A stretch of 64,000 bases of DNA, taken from Leptobrachium leishanense. Its lineage: Eukaryota; Chordata; Amphibia; Anura; Megophryidae. The position numbers and the translations under genes were made by a program. A model generated the notes under the pieces. That model did no database searches and was not told where the DNA came from. It saw only the letters and a list, made by a program, of their open reading frames with translations. The stretch is taken from positions 34,465,519 to 34,529,518 of the forward strand of contig CM019072.1 of the NCBI GenBank assembly GCA_009667805.1. Reading direction: 5' to 3'. Shown here in pieces: positions 1 through 12,952 of the stretch. Positions within the stretch are counted from its first letter, which is position 1. Every line of letters starts with the position of its first letter.

Positions 1-603
1 AAAGCAAAAAAGTCCCCAGTTTTCGTGTCTGAATTAAAGGAGGCCTCACGCTATGCCTTTTGAATTAAAGCATAGAACCTGTAATATAAAGCGGAAAAGG
101 AAGGGGCATGGGGAATGAATCATCTAGCAAGTATGGCCGACGACCAACAACATGTATGATGGCATCCTGGTTGGCCATCGAAGGACAGCAACCTCAGTTT
201 GAGCAAAATGATTAAAGCTAGCCCAGGCAGGGGATGAACAGTATCTTACAGGGTTATTCAGAGAGAGGTGAAAAGCAGGAGAATGACTGGAGAATGGAAA
301 ATTCTAGGTCAAAATAGCCGATTTGGAAAGTGAGATGAAAGGGAGAATTTTTCTGGTTTGGCTATTTTGACCTAGAAGTTTCCATTCTCCAGTCATTCTC
401 CTGCTTTTCACCACACTCTCTGAATAACCTCCTTAATGTTCAGTACCTGGAGGCTAAAACATTGAACAGTGTCTGAATAAAAGGGCAGGAACAAAGGTAA
501 TGATATGGGTTAGCTGATGGTAAATCACATCTAGGGCAGTGACCCTATTGAGTTAGCTGAAAAGAAATGTGCCATAGTAGCTAGAAATAGTTTGGCCTGG
601 TTC
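1..603 (+). repeat. Dispersed repeat A, copy 1 (carries a MITE)
   Basis: This segment is repeated at about 2594-3013 with roughly 90% identity by eye. It runs off the left edge of the window. Copy 1 contains a hairpin MITE (249-432) that copy 2 lacks, so copy 2 is an empty-site control. Both copies lie in receptor-gene introns. No coding frame is recognised in the shared part. Confidence 0.85.
249..432. mobile_element. Harbinger-like hairpin MITE (184 bp) in repeat A
   Basis: The left end reads CAGGGTTATTCAGAGAG and the right end is its slightly mutated inverse. The whole element folds back on itself: arms with GAAAAGCAGGAGAATGACTGG are complementary. TTA flanks both ends (246-248, 433-435). 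The copy of repeat A at 2594-3013 has a single TTA and no insert, which demonstrates a 3-bp target duplication. A 3-bp T/A-rich duplication is typical of the PIF/Harbinger superfamily; the superfamily call is inference. Confidence 0.85.
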
Positions 604-1720
604 ACCTTTAGTGAATAGACCTGTATAAGATTGACGAGAGGCAATGTAATAGGAGAACATAATAGTATATTTAGTGTATACTTAAACGCTAGAAGCTTAT
701 CCATTTAAACAGAATGCTCATTTGTGTATTTTCATGAATTCTGTTTCAAAGTAAACTTGAGTAAACTTGTCTTTCATTTAATCCCAGCTAAGATTCCAGA
801 ACGGTTATAGGTTTCCAGTGCATGTTGTGACCAGATGTATTCTGACTGGGATATCCCATCAAGAGATTGGACATTGGATGTGATATCTCATCTCTTGATG
901 AAATATCGTCAACCCAGTTCTAAAGCCAAGCAGCTCCATATTTCCTCTCCAAGGATGGAGATAGCCAGGGGCCATCACACAGTGTTGCGTGACTGTCCCT
1001 CAGTGGTGAGGTCGGCATGCTGACTTATCAGTCAGTGCATACCTGTCAATCAGGTGCATGAAGTGAGTGGAGGGCTCTCCTGTAGGACGGTTCTTCTCTC
1101 GGAGCTGTCACTTTCCACTGTGGCATGATGTTACATGGAAGTGAAGGATAGCAAAACTCTATTAGGGAATAAACAAAACTTTTCCAAATATGGGCCCCAT
1201 TCCAAAGTTGGTGTTAACTTAAGCAGAGCTGTTGTAAACTTACCAGAGCCATTATAGTCTATGGAGTTATAATGGAACTATGGAATTGCCCATTATGTTT
1301 TAGGGGGAAAAAATGGCATCTGGTTAGCGCAAGTTCATTTTAAAGAGGGAACCGATACCAGGTACATATCATATTGATCCCAACCAAAAAGTAGCCCAAA
1401 TTGCCAAACAATTCTCATTTGGAGAACTCGTAGGGGGGAGTTTTATAGAATTATGTGTTTTATTTTTCTTTCTTTGTGTTGTCCTAAATTATTGGTTGAC
1501 TTATTATTTGGAATCAGTAGGTACTGTTTGGGTTAGTGAGTGATCACTCATACTTTAATTATTTCCTGTGTTAAACACAAGGTAATGTTAATTTTATGAA
1601 AATACATCCATAGTTTGGAATCTTTTTACATCAAGTAATATTCATTATAACTCCGCTGTGAAATTTTATATTTCATACAATTAATATTTTCTTCTGTAAT
1701 AAATTTCCCTTTTATACCAG
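433..1720. other. Intron sequence, no gene seen
   Basis: Upstream intron of the receptor gene. It holds the rest of repeat A, a half copy of a MITE with the GTGAATAGACCTG end (about 598-625), and a half copy of the 130-bp GGGCAGTATTAC-type MITE (about 1188-1270). No exon or RNA gene was recognised. Confidence 0.6.
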
Positions 1721-1878
1721 TTACTGATGTGATTATGACCAGTGCGATCAGTGCCAGCAGTGTTACATCGCTCTCTATGAACATTTTTTCAAGTGGGGAA
1801 TGGAGCCTACATAATGTTCACATATTTCTCGTCAATGTTTCAAGTCAAGGCGAAGAATGGAGTAAAGTGATTTACCAG
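1721..1878 (+). CDS. HTR3-like: 5-HT3-type Cys-loop receptor, exon for the end of the ligand-binding domain
   Basis: A 158-bp exon lies between an acceptor (polypyrimidine then AG at 1719-1720) and a donor GT at 1879. It enters with two bases of a split codon and ends on a codon boundary. The translation carries the GEWSLHNV block that matches the conserved GEW-L--V of 5-HT3 extracellular domains, followed by loop C (SQGEEWSKVIYQ), where an aromatic Trp occupies roughly the position of the agonist-binding Tyr. The next exon continues in phase into the first membrane helix. Earlier exons with the signal peptide and Cys-loop are outside the window to the left. The family is clear; the subtype and ligand are not shown by the sequence. 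Confidence 0.88.
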
Positions 1879-2109
1879 GTAATTTTTGGGACTTTGCCAC
1901 ATTCAATTTCTAGAGATTTTTTTATCTCAAGCATCTGGTTATTGATGGAACAGTTTACAGATATACATCATATTGTGACAAAAGTACAGCATAGTAATCA
2001 AAATGGAAGAACGGTAATCAGGGCTATTTCAATCATTTGAGGAAATTTCTATATCTTGAAATAAAGTGTAATTACAGGTACATTGACCAGAATCAAGAAA
2101 TAGCATTTA

Positions 2110-2290
2110 CACGTCTATTCACGTAAGGGTGAAGTCAGGAGAATTTGCAGGAGACTTGAAATTTCTGGGTCAAAACAGCCAAACCAGAAAAATTCTCCCA
2201 GTTATCTCAGTTTAAAAATCAGCTATTTGGTCTGGATTGTTTTCGTCTCCTGCCAATTCTCCTGAGTTTCACCTTTAGTGAATAGACCTG
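2110..2290. mobile_element. MITE with CAGGTCTATTCAC-type ends (181 bp)
   Basis: The left end CACGTCTATTCACGTAAGGG is the imperfect inverse of the right end ACCTTTAGTGAATAGACCTG. The interior forms a long hairpin (AGGAGAATTTGCAGGAGAC against its complement). TTA is duplicated at 2107-2109 and 2291-2293, again a Harbinger-like 3-bp target site. Confidence 0.75.
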
Positions 2291-2391
2291 TTAGTTAGTG
2301 TAAATTGTTGAGATAGCTGGGTTACATGGGTAAGCTTGGGGGAGTCGGGAGTTGGGGGGCAGTGTTTGATCTCCACCTTTGAATACACTAA

Positions 2392-2521
2392 GGGCAGTAT
2401 CACAAAGTTGGTGTTAACTTAACCAGAGCTGTCGTAAACTTACCAGAGCCATTATAGTCTATGGAGTTGCTAAGTTTACAACAGCTCTGGTTAAGTTAGC
2501 ACCAACTTTGTAATATTGCCC
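2392..2521. mobile_element. 130-bp MITE with GGGCAGTATTAC-type ends
   Basis: Nearly perfect inverted repeats: GGGCAGTATCACAAAGTTGG at the left mirrors CCAACTTTGTAATATTGCCC at the right, with the complementary stretch continuing about 45 bp inward. TAA is duplicated at 2389-2391 and 2522-2524. Another 130-bp copy lies at 24791-24920 and a half copy near 1188-1270. Confidence 0.85.
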
Positions 2522-2593
2522 TAAGGGTATTCCTTACAGATGCTCAAAGAAGTCCTGGTGGTCTCTGGAAGATGAGCATAAAGGGGGACCCGG

Positions 2594-3013
2594 ACAGCAA
2601 AAAAGTTGCCAGTTTTCGTGCCTGAATTAATGGAGGCCTTACGCTATGCCTTTTCGAAGTAAAGCTTAGAACCTGTAATATAAAGTGGAAAAGGAAGGGG
2701 CATGGGGAATGAGCCATCTAGCAAGTATGGCCGACAACCAACAACATGTATGATGGTGTCCTGGTTGGCCATCGAAGGACAACAACCTCAGTTTGAGTAA
2801 AATGATTAAAGCTAGCCCAAGCAGGGGATGAACAGTATCTTAATGTTCAGTACCTGGAGGCCAAAACATTGGACGGTGTCTGAATAAAAGGGCAGGACCA
2901 AAGGTAATCATACAGGTTAGATGATGGTAAATCACATCTAGGGCAGTGACCCTGTTGGAGTTACTGAAAAGAAATGTGCCATGGTAGCTAGAGATAGGTT
3001 GGCCTGGTTCATT
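2594..3013 (+). repeat. Dispersed repeat A, copy 2 (MITE-free)
   Basis: Aligns with positions 1-603 except that the 184-bp MITE and one TTA are absent. It ends where the two copies diverge just before an unexplained open frame at 3038-3328. Confidence 0.85.
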
Positions 3014-3037
3014 GTCTTTAATTGTATTTCCCAATAG

Positions 3038-3328
3038 GAGACAGATTGCAGAATTTTTTGTGATTTACGCGAGGGATTAATAATAACCTCCGGGGGAAAG
3101 TTCAGGAGAACAGACAACCAACAAGTAAAACCACCAGGAGAGGGTACCTTTGTAGATGGTCCAGAGATAGTGGCATGTAAAAGAGCCATGAATAGCAGAG
3201 ATGTGAGTCTGGACATAATTCATGTGTCTAAGGTGTTATGCAGGCCAGACGGGAGCGTAGGGCTAGCCTGGTACAAAAAAGTAAATCATATGTCAGGAGT
3301 AAGGGGCTGCCCATGTTTTGAGGTCTGA
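3038..3328 (+). other. Unassigned open frame of 96 codons behind a splice-acceptor-like site
   Basis: The + frame from 3038 to the TGA at 3326-3328 is open for 96 codons and has no ATG at its start. It directly follows TTTCCCAATAG, which resembles a splice acceptor. The product is basic and Cys-containing, with stretches such as VKPPGEGTFVDGPEIVACKR and CRPDGSVGLAWYKK. It adjoins repeat A copy 2, so it may be part of an old retroelement. I do not recognise the family. It could also be chance. Confidence 0.35.
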
Positions 3329-3991
3329 ATCGGATAAGGGCTGATGAGATGTGGGGTCTAGATAGTGTCGGATAGATACATGCCTTTTTTTCATTAGGTG
3401 ATAAGATTGGCATTGAAAATGGCACTAAAAGACATTGGCACTGAAAGACTGGCACTGGAACTGAAAGACATTGTTGAAAATATGAATTGTGGAAAATGGG
3501 TTGAAATAAAGAGTTAGCACATCCTAAAGAGAAACGAGCTTGCGCCATACGCCAAGCCAACCGTGTGAAATGTTGGGTTACAAGGAGTGGCTGAAGAATG
3601 CCCTTGACCCACTGAATGGAGTCGGGCTATTAGGCCCCTCTAATGGGCAGAGAACCTGTTCCATATCGAAGGAGGTTAGAAATATTTTTGATAAGGACAT
3701 TAATATTTTCTTTTTGTAATTCCTTAGAAATATACATTTGGCTCATCTAGATATTGCAATGCTTTAAAAATACTGTGAGGTTTTAAGAAACAGACAATTA
3801 TTCATGTGTTTTTTTTAGGTACGTACTTCTCTAACTAACCCTTCCTTCCTTAAGGATTGATTTACCAGTCAATTTCTGGGACCTTAACATGTTAATTCTT
3901 CTGAAATGTTTTTAAGCAAACATTATTTTTTTTAAACAATTCTCCTTTCTTCTTGCAAGAATTAATCACTATTTTACCACCGTCCATCCAG

Positions 3992-4199
3992 ATCAGTATA
4001 AGAAGGGCTCCGATCTTGTACGTCATAAACCTCATTATTCCTGCATGTTTGCTTGTTTTCGTGGATGTTGCAAGCATGTTTATACCAATGGAGGGAGGAG
4101 AACGGCTTGGGTTTAAGATAACAGTTGTCCTTGGATTCTCTGTGCTCCTGCTCATTTTGAATGACTTTCTACCTAACACCGATAACCCGCCTATACTGG
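3992..4199 (+). CDS. HTR3-like: 5-HT3-type receptor, exon for membrane helices M1 and M2
   Basis: The 208-bp exon starts after CCATCCAG (AG 3990-3991) and ends at the donor GGTAAGAA (GT 4200-4201). Its first codons ISIRRAPILYVI align with the pre-M1 RRRP motif. M1 follows, then GGERLGFKITVVLGFSVLL, which is M2 with the intermediate-ring Glu of cation-selective channels, the 4' Lys typical of 5-HT3 receptors, the 9' gate Leu and a 20' Asp. The 2' residue is Gly rather than the usual small polar residue. It leaves one base of a split Gly codon that the exon at 16301 completes. A longer open frame to the left (from 3953) is intronic. Confidence 0.92.
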
Positions 4200-4383
4200 G
4201 TAAGAAACCTTCATTTTAGGTTAATAAGTAGTATAGTAGAATATTTTCACCGAGATCATCATCTGGGTAATAATGCAACATATGTTAAAGGCAGGTAACA
4301 AAATATCCATTAAGTGTATATTGTTGCTGACATCACTTCTAATGCTTAAATTACAGTGATATGAGATATATATACTAGCTTTT

Positions 4384-6404
4384 TCCCGCGGCTTTGCTCT
4401 CGTGGATTTTAGGATTTGTTAAAATAGTTTTTTAAAAGAAACTTGAGTTTTTTTTTGGTAGAACCCCCCCCCCCTTTTCCCCCCACTTGGGATTTTTGGA
4501 AAATTGTAAAACACGTGTTTTTATTTTTCAAGAAGAATGTAAGTGCCAAATTTCACACCTGTAACATCTTTGGTTTATGAAATATAGGTATACTGATAAA
4601 AGTATTCACATCGCTTTCCCCCACCCCCCTTAACTGGATTTTCAGAAAATGGTAAAACATGTTTTTTTTTGCATGAAGATTGTAAATATCGAATTTCACA
4701 CCTGTAACATCATTGGTTTTTGAAATATAGGTATAGTGATAAAGGTATTCATCCCCCTTTTTCCCAACCCCCCCCCCCCACAGGATTTTTGGAAAATGGT
4801 AAAATACGTGTTGTTTTATTTTCAAGACGAATCTAAATACAAATTTTCACATGTGTAACATCTCCTGTTTTTGAGAGGTATCCTGTTGAAAAGTATTCAC
4901 CCCCCTTTTTTCACCCCCACTGGATTCTTGGAAAATGGTAAACCAGGTGTTTTTTTTATTTTTCAAGAAGATTGTAAGTGCCAGATTTCACACCTGTAAC
5001 ATCTTTGGTTTTGAAAATATAGGTATACTGATAAAAGTATTCAACCCCCCTTTTCCCCCTCCCACTGGATTTTTGGAAAATGGTGAAATAGGTGTTTTTT
5101 TGTTTCTCTAGACAAATCTAAATACCAATTTTCACATCTGTAACATCTTCTGTTCTTGAGATGTAGGTATCCTGTTTAAAAGTATTCACCCCCCTTTTTT
5201 TTACCCCCCAACTTGGATTTTTGGAAAATGGTAAAACGCGTGTTTCTTTATTTTCAAAAGATTGTAATTACCAAACGTCACATCTGTAACATCTTGGTTT
5301 TTGAACAATAGATATTCTGATAAAAGTATTCAGACCCCTTTCCCTCGACCCCCCCCCCCCGATTTGGATTTGTCGAAAATGGCAAAACATTCTTTTTTCA
5401 ACGAAGATTGTAAATACCAAATTTCACACCTGTAAAATCTTTGGTTTTTGAAATATAGGTATACTGATAAAAGTATTCAACCCCCCTTTTTTCCCCCTCC
5501 CACTGGATTTTTGGAAAATGGCGAAATAGGTGTTTTTTGTTTCTCTAGACAAATCTAAATACCAATTTTCACGTCTGTAACATCTTCTGTTTTTAAGATA
5601 TAGGTATCCTGTTTAAAATATTTAAAATATTCAACCCCTTTTTTCGCCCCAGTCGAATTTTTGAAAAACGGTAAAATACGTGTTTTTTTATTTTTCAAGA
5701 CGAATTTAAATACCGATTTTCACGTCTGTAACATCTTCTGTTTTAAGATATAGGTATCCTGTTTAAAATATTCAATCCCCTTTTACGCCCCTTAGGGGCG
5801 GAGTTTCCAAAAATCCTTCCTTAGTGGGTGCCCACATCATAAAAACAGTGCACCTTCAAAATTTCATGTTCCTAGGTTAAACGGTTTCAGCTGGGCGTTG
5901 ATGAGTAAGTCAGTCAGTCAAGACTTTCACGTTTATAATAAAAGTATTCAATCCCCCTTTTTGTCCCCCCAAGGAATTTTCAGACAATGGTAAAATACGT
6001 GTTTTTTTATTTGTCAAGATGAATCTAAATACCGATTTTCACGTCAGTAACATCTTCTGTTTTTAAGATATAGGTATCCTGTTTAAAATATTTAAAATAT
6101 TCAACCCCCTTTTTTCGCCCCCCAGTTGAATTTTTGAAAAACGGTAAAATACTTGTTTTTTTATTTTTCAAGACGAATCTAAATATCAATTTTCACATCT
6201 GTAACATCTTCTGTTTTTGAGCTATAGGTATCCTGTTTAAAATATTCAATCCCCTTTTTCACCCCCTTAGGGGAGGAGTTTCCAAAAATCCTTCCTTAGT
6301 GGGTGCCTACATCATAAAAACAGTGCACCTTCAAAATTTCACGTTCCTAGGTTAAACGGTTTCAGCTGGGCGTTGATGAGTCAGTCAGTCAGGACTTTCG
6401 CGTT
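4384..6404 (+). repeat. About 145-bp tandem satellite with conserved end block
   Basis: A unit containing GTAACATCTTCTGTTTTTGA, a GGTATACTGATAAAAGTATTCA block and a C-tract followed by GGATTTTTGGAAAATGGTAA recurs at about 4561, 4705, 4852, 4996, 5140, 5286, 5432, 5577 and 5729, a spacing near 145 bp. Blocks ending GGGCGTTGATGAGTCAGTCAGTC appear twice (about 5780-5935 and 6240-6400). (TA)n tracts bound the whole region. It is probably the interior of a transposable element with expanded subrepeats; the class is not assigned. Confidence 0.8.
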
Positions 6405-7260
6405 TATATATATATTTTATTTTATTTATAAAGGATTTTACCAGGAAGGATACATTGAGATTTCTCTCGTTTTCAAGTATGTCCTGGGTTCGAGAACATT
6501 GAGTGGTTACAGAAATACAAAAAATAGTAAAATGCAAGATATTAACACAAGACCAAATATACAGATTAACAGAAAAATAAATATGGAGGAAATAAAGTCA
6601 TTATGTTACATGTTTACAGGTGCATTTCGTATTGAGGTATGTTAATAGGAAGTCTTAAGGGACTTTAGACTGGGGGAAGATTTGATGGCGTCTGGGAGGT
6701 TATTCCATATTTGCGGTGCTCTGTAGGAAAATGAGGATCGAGCCATTTTCTTTTTGTATTGCGGTATTGCAAGTAAGGTGCTGGTCCTGGATCTGAGGTT
6801 ATAGGATGAGGGAACTGCCGGGGGAAGCAGCATATTCAGATAGGGTGGTAGCTTCCCAGAAAAGCTCTTAAACACCAGGTTGGAATGGTGAAGGGTGCGT
6901 CTAGAGTCCAGTGATGGCCAGTTTAGTTCTTTTAACATGTCACAATGGTGTGTCATGTAGTTACATTGTAGCACAATCGACAGAATGAGTTATACAATGT
7001 AGTAAGTTTCTGGAGGTGTGTTTGCGGGGCGGCTGCATACACTACATCTCCGTATTCAATGGCTGGCATAAGCATTTGTTGTACAATCTGCTTTCTTACC
7101 GCGGGCTCAGGCAGGATTTGTTTCTGTACAGGGCACCTAGTTTGGGGTAGAGTTTAGATGAGAGTTTTTCGATGTGGGGGCCAAAAGATAGATTTGGGTC
7201 TAACCACATACCTAGGTATTTGAGAGAAGTGACTGTGGTCAGCGTGCTATTTGATTTTGT
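6405..7260 (-). mobile_element. LINE 3' fragment (L2/CR1-like reverse transcriptase C-terminus)
   Basis: The minus strand encodes decayed pieces of a LINE polyprotein: YLGMWLDPNLSFGPHI near 7200 and MPAIEYGDVVYAA near 7060. The C-terminal tail is at 6642-6974 (KKKMARSSFSYRAPQIWNNL followed by PDAIKSSPSLKSLK). These are typical of the region behind the reverse transcriptase domain in L2/Rex-like elements. The 3' end abuts a TTTTATTTTATTTATA tract near 6410. Stops and frame changes make it inactive, and the 5' part is missing. Confidence 0.75.
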
Positions 7261-7310
7261 CCCAACACATAGATATATATATATATATAGATTTTATATA
7301 TATATATATA

Positions 7311-8928
<1,618 letters not shown>

Positions 8929-8934
8929 TATATA

Positions 8935-9797
8935 CAGGGTTATTCAAAGAGCTCCGAATTGCGGCCGATAGGTAACTGAACAGTGAAATTCAGTGTACGG
9001 TTACCTTTCCTAGCCATTCAGCTATCCAGAGAGCAGGCAGTTCGCCAAATCATGGTGAATTGCCTGCACATACAGTGCCTGTTCAAGGGCAGTGAAATCC
9101 CCATAGAGAAGCAATGCTTCGTCTATTCAGAGAAAAAAAACCAGCAGGGAAAAGTTGCCGAAATGCCCTGCCATTTGGTGGTTTAATTCGACAGGTTTAT
9201 TCAGGCGAATACCATAGGCTTCAATGTTAGAAATATTTCCGTTTTAATACAATATCTAATAAACCGTTGATTATAATATTCTGCTGTAAAAAGTCTCTTC
9301 AAAGATTTTTTTAGGATCTTTTAGGCATTTTTCTGGATTTTTTGCAAAACTTTTTCCTGTTTTGTTTTCTGTAACAGCCCTTTTTATTATCATTCATTGG
9401 ATCTTATATGTAACTTTCAGACATTTTCGTTCTGTAGTTTCTCTGCAAACAGCGTTTCACTTTTCAAACATTCAAGTAAACTGTTTATTCTTTCTACTCC
9501 ATTCGTCTGCGGTGTCGTCTTTTTCCGGGTGCTGCTCTGCGCTCTGATCGGCTCCTGCTTGGGTTTCTCCTGTTTGTTCGGCGGGGTTAATTCAGATGTT
9601 TTCGCGGGTTTCGGTGTGCCTTGCGGTGAGTGTTTGTCGAGTTTGTAGCGACTTTTCCCTGCACTAGGACGGCCCTGTGGTGCTTGCTGAATACAACGTA
9701 GGGTTGCCGAAACGGGATCGCCAAATCGCACCGAATTGAAGAGAACGAAAAGTCACCGAACGTGCAGTGACTTTTCGATTCTCTTTGAATAACCCTG
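8935..9797. mobile_element. Long Harbinger-like element, copy 1 (863 bp)
   Basis: The ends are CAGGGTTATTCAAAGAG and its exact inverse, with ATA duplicated at 8932-8934 and 9798-9800. A subterminal hairpin built on GGTAACTGAA...GGTTACC follows the left end. Short antisense frames inside are not conserved between the copies, so it appears non-autonomous. Copies 2 and 3 are at 53732-54626 (inverted) and 54657-55419 (same orientation). The 17-bp terminus is shared, with one base difference, by the 184-bp hairpin MITEs at 249 and 11592. Confidence 0.85.
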
Positions 9798-9800
9798 ATA

Positions 9801-11588
9801 GTAACAGAGTGCATGGGTAGAGTAACAGAATGTCTGGGAGAGTAATCGAGGGAAGATATTTAGGACCCAGAATCCTGCATGGCTTCTATCCTCTCGCACA
9901 CTTGTTGCCAATTAATCAATTAATCAACAGGTAAATTCCCAGGCTCCTGACTCCTGGACAGAAGTGGTTTAATCAGACTGCTGAGAGCAGCGCAGGGAGC
10001 AGTAACACTTCTAAGAAATGCTTTGATTTTTGTTTATTAGATTATATTACCTGGATAGTCAGTATCGCTGTAGGTTTAGTAAATGCTCTGATTGAACTAG
10101 GATTTTGTTTGTAATTTTTGTTTAATCACCTGCAATAGAGATTCAAGCCAAGTGTTGTGTTTGTTTATGCTGGAATAAAAAGAGCTCTCATTTGCATAAC
10201 TTCAAGTCTGCGGCTGTTTATACCCTAAAGGACCGTGTTGTTTAGCTGGAACTATGTATCCCAAGTGGTTGCTGTAGCACAATATATTTATGTGTATATT
10301 AATACACGTGCATGGCAAAATAATTCAGTTTGATCCCCGCCCCCAGACTCCCACCCATTGCAACTTTAAACTGCACACTGCATGGATGAATTAACTAGTA
10401 ATGAAACCACAGGCTATTATTTAATTTTGTCCAGGAAGTGGTTTCCTGCAATAATAGGACAAATTAGAAAATTTAGATGAATTGTGTTTTTCGACCAAAA
10501 AAACAAATGCACAGATCTAATATACTGTATATGTAAGACACATGCAAAGCAAAAAAATTTCAATTTGGATTGGACAGGTTTGGAAGTATCGTACGCGTAT
10601 GATTATGATTCCGATTTTCAGAATCTCAAAGTGTGATACAAGGGAAAAGGCTCAAAATAAAAGCACAAAATGTTTTGCAGGTGCAACACTTTTCATATCA
10701 TGCACAACTATATATAGCAAAACAATTTAAAAATAAGGGGTTAGGGCAAGGATTAGCTAAGGTTAGAGTTTTTTATTATTAGGGTTATGGTTAGGACTAG
10801 GGTTAGACATACAGTTACTGTATTACTATTATTAATAAAAATAATTACAATTTGTGAGTTCTGATTAGGGTTAGGACTAATAAAATTAAGATAATTGATT
10901 CGATTTTAGGCTAAGGTTTCTGTGTGTAATATGTTTAGGGTTAGGACTGGGTATATGGTTACAGTTTCTGTGAATTTTATGATTAAGGGTCACAGTTCAT
11001 GCTTCTTTTGTGATTAAGGTTATGGTTTGGGATACAGTTTTGTTTTCTTTACTTTTCCAGTGAAATCTGAATAGACCTGATTTTAAATACAGATCTGAAC
11101 GAATTACAATCCGAAAAATTTGGATCAATTCAAGTTTTTTTATTCGGAAGCTGATTCAGTTCAGAAATCGACAATTGCGAGTTTGGATCGTTCCAAATTG
11201 TCCAATTACCAGTAATTCGACTGAATGCCGAATTAGTCCGAACTAAATCGCACATGTATAAAATTTCCAATATTATGCCAGCAATGAAGGACTTTTTCAT
11301 AAAATTTTACTTTTATTGCATCATTTAAAATGTAGTCAGCTCTTCTGTTCAGTTTGAAATTACTTCAGAATAGACATGGATATGCTGGCATAATATTGTA
11401 AATATATATTCGCATTCGCAAGTACTGTGCAGTGGACGTCTGGGAGAAAAGGGTTAAATATGAGTGCAGGAAAATTAATTTAATATATATATATATATAT
11501 ATATATAATCACAATGGGGGTGAAAGGAATGGGGAAGAGATACATTACAATCTTCAGCTCCTGGTCCATGCAGCTCATAATCTAATAC
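9801..11588. other. Receptor intron; telomere-like and AT repeats
   Basis: No gene was seen. A segment near 10168-10280 (TATGCTGGAATAAAAAGAG onward) matches 56705-56820 inside a hAT element. Positions 10736-11010 are rich in degenerate TTAGGG motifs (GGTTAGGACTAGGGTTAG). A (TA)n tract lies near 11480. Confidence 0.6.
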
Positions 11589-12092
11589 TAACAGGGTTAT
11601 TCAGAGAGCGTGAAAAGCAGGAGAATGACTGGAGAATGAAAAATTCTAGGTCAAAATAGCCAAACCAGAAAAATTCTCTCTTTCGTCTCACTTTCCAAAT
11701 TGGCTTTTGACCTAGAATTTTTCATTCTCCAGTTACACAGTTACATAGTTATATAGGCTGAAAAAAGACATGCGTCCATCGGGTTCAGCCTCTCCCACAT
11801 AACCTACTGCTGTTGATCCAAAAGAAGGCAAAAAACCCAGTCTGAAATGCTTGCCAATATGCAACATACTGGCAAAAAATTCCTTCTTGACCCCAGAATG
11901 GCAGTCAGATTTCTCCTTGGATCAAGAAGCTTTTACCCACATATTAAATATTATATCCCTTAATATTCTGTGTCTGCAGGAAGTCATCCAGTCGTTTTTT
12001 AAAAGTCTGTACAGACTCTGACCCAACCACGTCAACAGGCAGAGAATTCCACAGCTTGATTGTTCTCACCGTAAAATAACCCTTCCTATACT

Positions 12093-12884
12093 TTAAGCTA
12101 AATTTCTTTCTTCCAGTCTAAATGGATGACCCCTTGTCCTATGTATAGTCCTGTTAATGAATAGGTTATCAGACAATGGTTGATAATGGCCCCGTATATA
12201 TTTATATAATGTTATCAGATCCCCTCTAAGGTGCTGTTTCTCTAAACTAAACAGGTTTAAGCTTGTTAGTCTTTCCTCATAATTTAACCCTTCCATTCCC
12301 CTTATTAATTTAGTTGCCAGTCTCTGCACTTTTTCTTTTTTTAAGACAGGTGCCCAAAATTGCACGGCATATTCAAGGTGCGGCCTGACCATTGATTTAT
12401 ACAGAGGCAAAATTATGTTTTCATCCAGTGAGTGAACTCCCCTTTTAATGCATGCCAATACTTTGCTGGCCTTGGCGGCTGCTGTTTGACATTGCACATT
12501 GTTACTTAGTTTGAAGTCTATGATTATTCCCAAATCCTTCTCCTGCTTGGATTTCCCTAACTCCGTACCATTTAGGGTATAAATTACTTGTGTGTTCTTC
12601 ACTCCAAAGTGCATAACTTTGCATTTATCTAGATTAAATTTCATCTGCCATTTAAGTGCCCAGTCCCCCAATCTATCTAAATCCCTCTGCAGCGAAGTAA
12701 CATCCTGCTCACATTGTATTACTTTTCCTAGTTTTGTGTCATCTGCAAACACTGATACATGACTTTCAATGCCTATCTCAAGGTCATTTATAAATAAATT
12801 GAATAGTATTGGTCCTATAACAGACCCCTGAGGGACACCGCTTACCACTGGTGTCCATCTTGAAAATGTACCATTTATGACCAC
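12093..12884 (-). pseudogene. CR1-like ORF2, 3' half of reverse transcriptase
   Basis: Minus-strand frame of 263 codons. It begins at the conserved VPQGSVIGPILFNLFINDL block and continues to the catalytic FADDTKL motif, then to the thumb and C-terminal region (ARPHLEYAVQFW-type block, LNLFSLEKQHLRGDLI). It follows the 12953-14404 frame after a frameshift near 12950. Cis-acting reverse transcriptase copies the element RNA at a nicked target. The frame ends normally at the element's 3' side. The break from the upstream half makes this a remnant rather than a gene. Confidence 0.88.
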
Positions 12885-12952
12885 TCTCTGTACCCTATCT
12901 TTTAGCCAGTTTTCTATCCAAGAACAAGTATTTTCATCTAGACCAATTTTTC

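Noticed and set aside
3953..3991. Start of the receptor M1 exon at ~3960 after TCTTGCAAG
   Set aside because: That acceptor would give the wrong phase relative to the exon ending at 1878; the acceptor CCATCCAG at 3990-3991 gives the right phase and the conserved pre-M1 motif.
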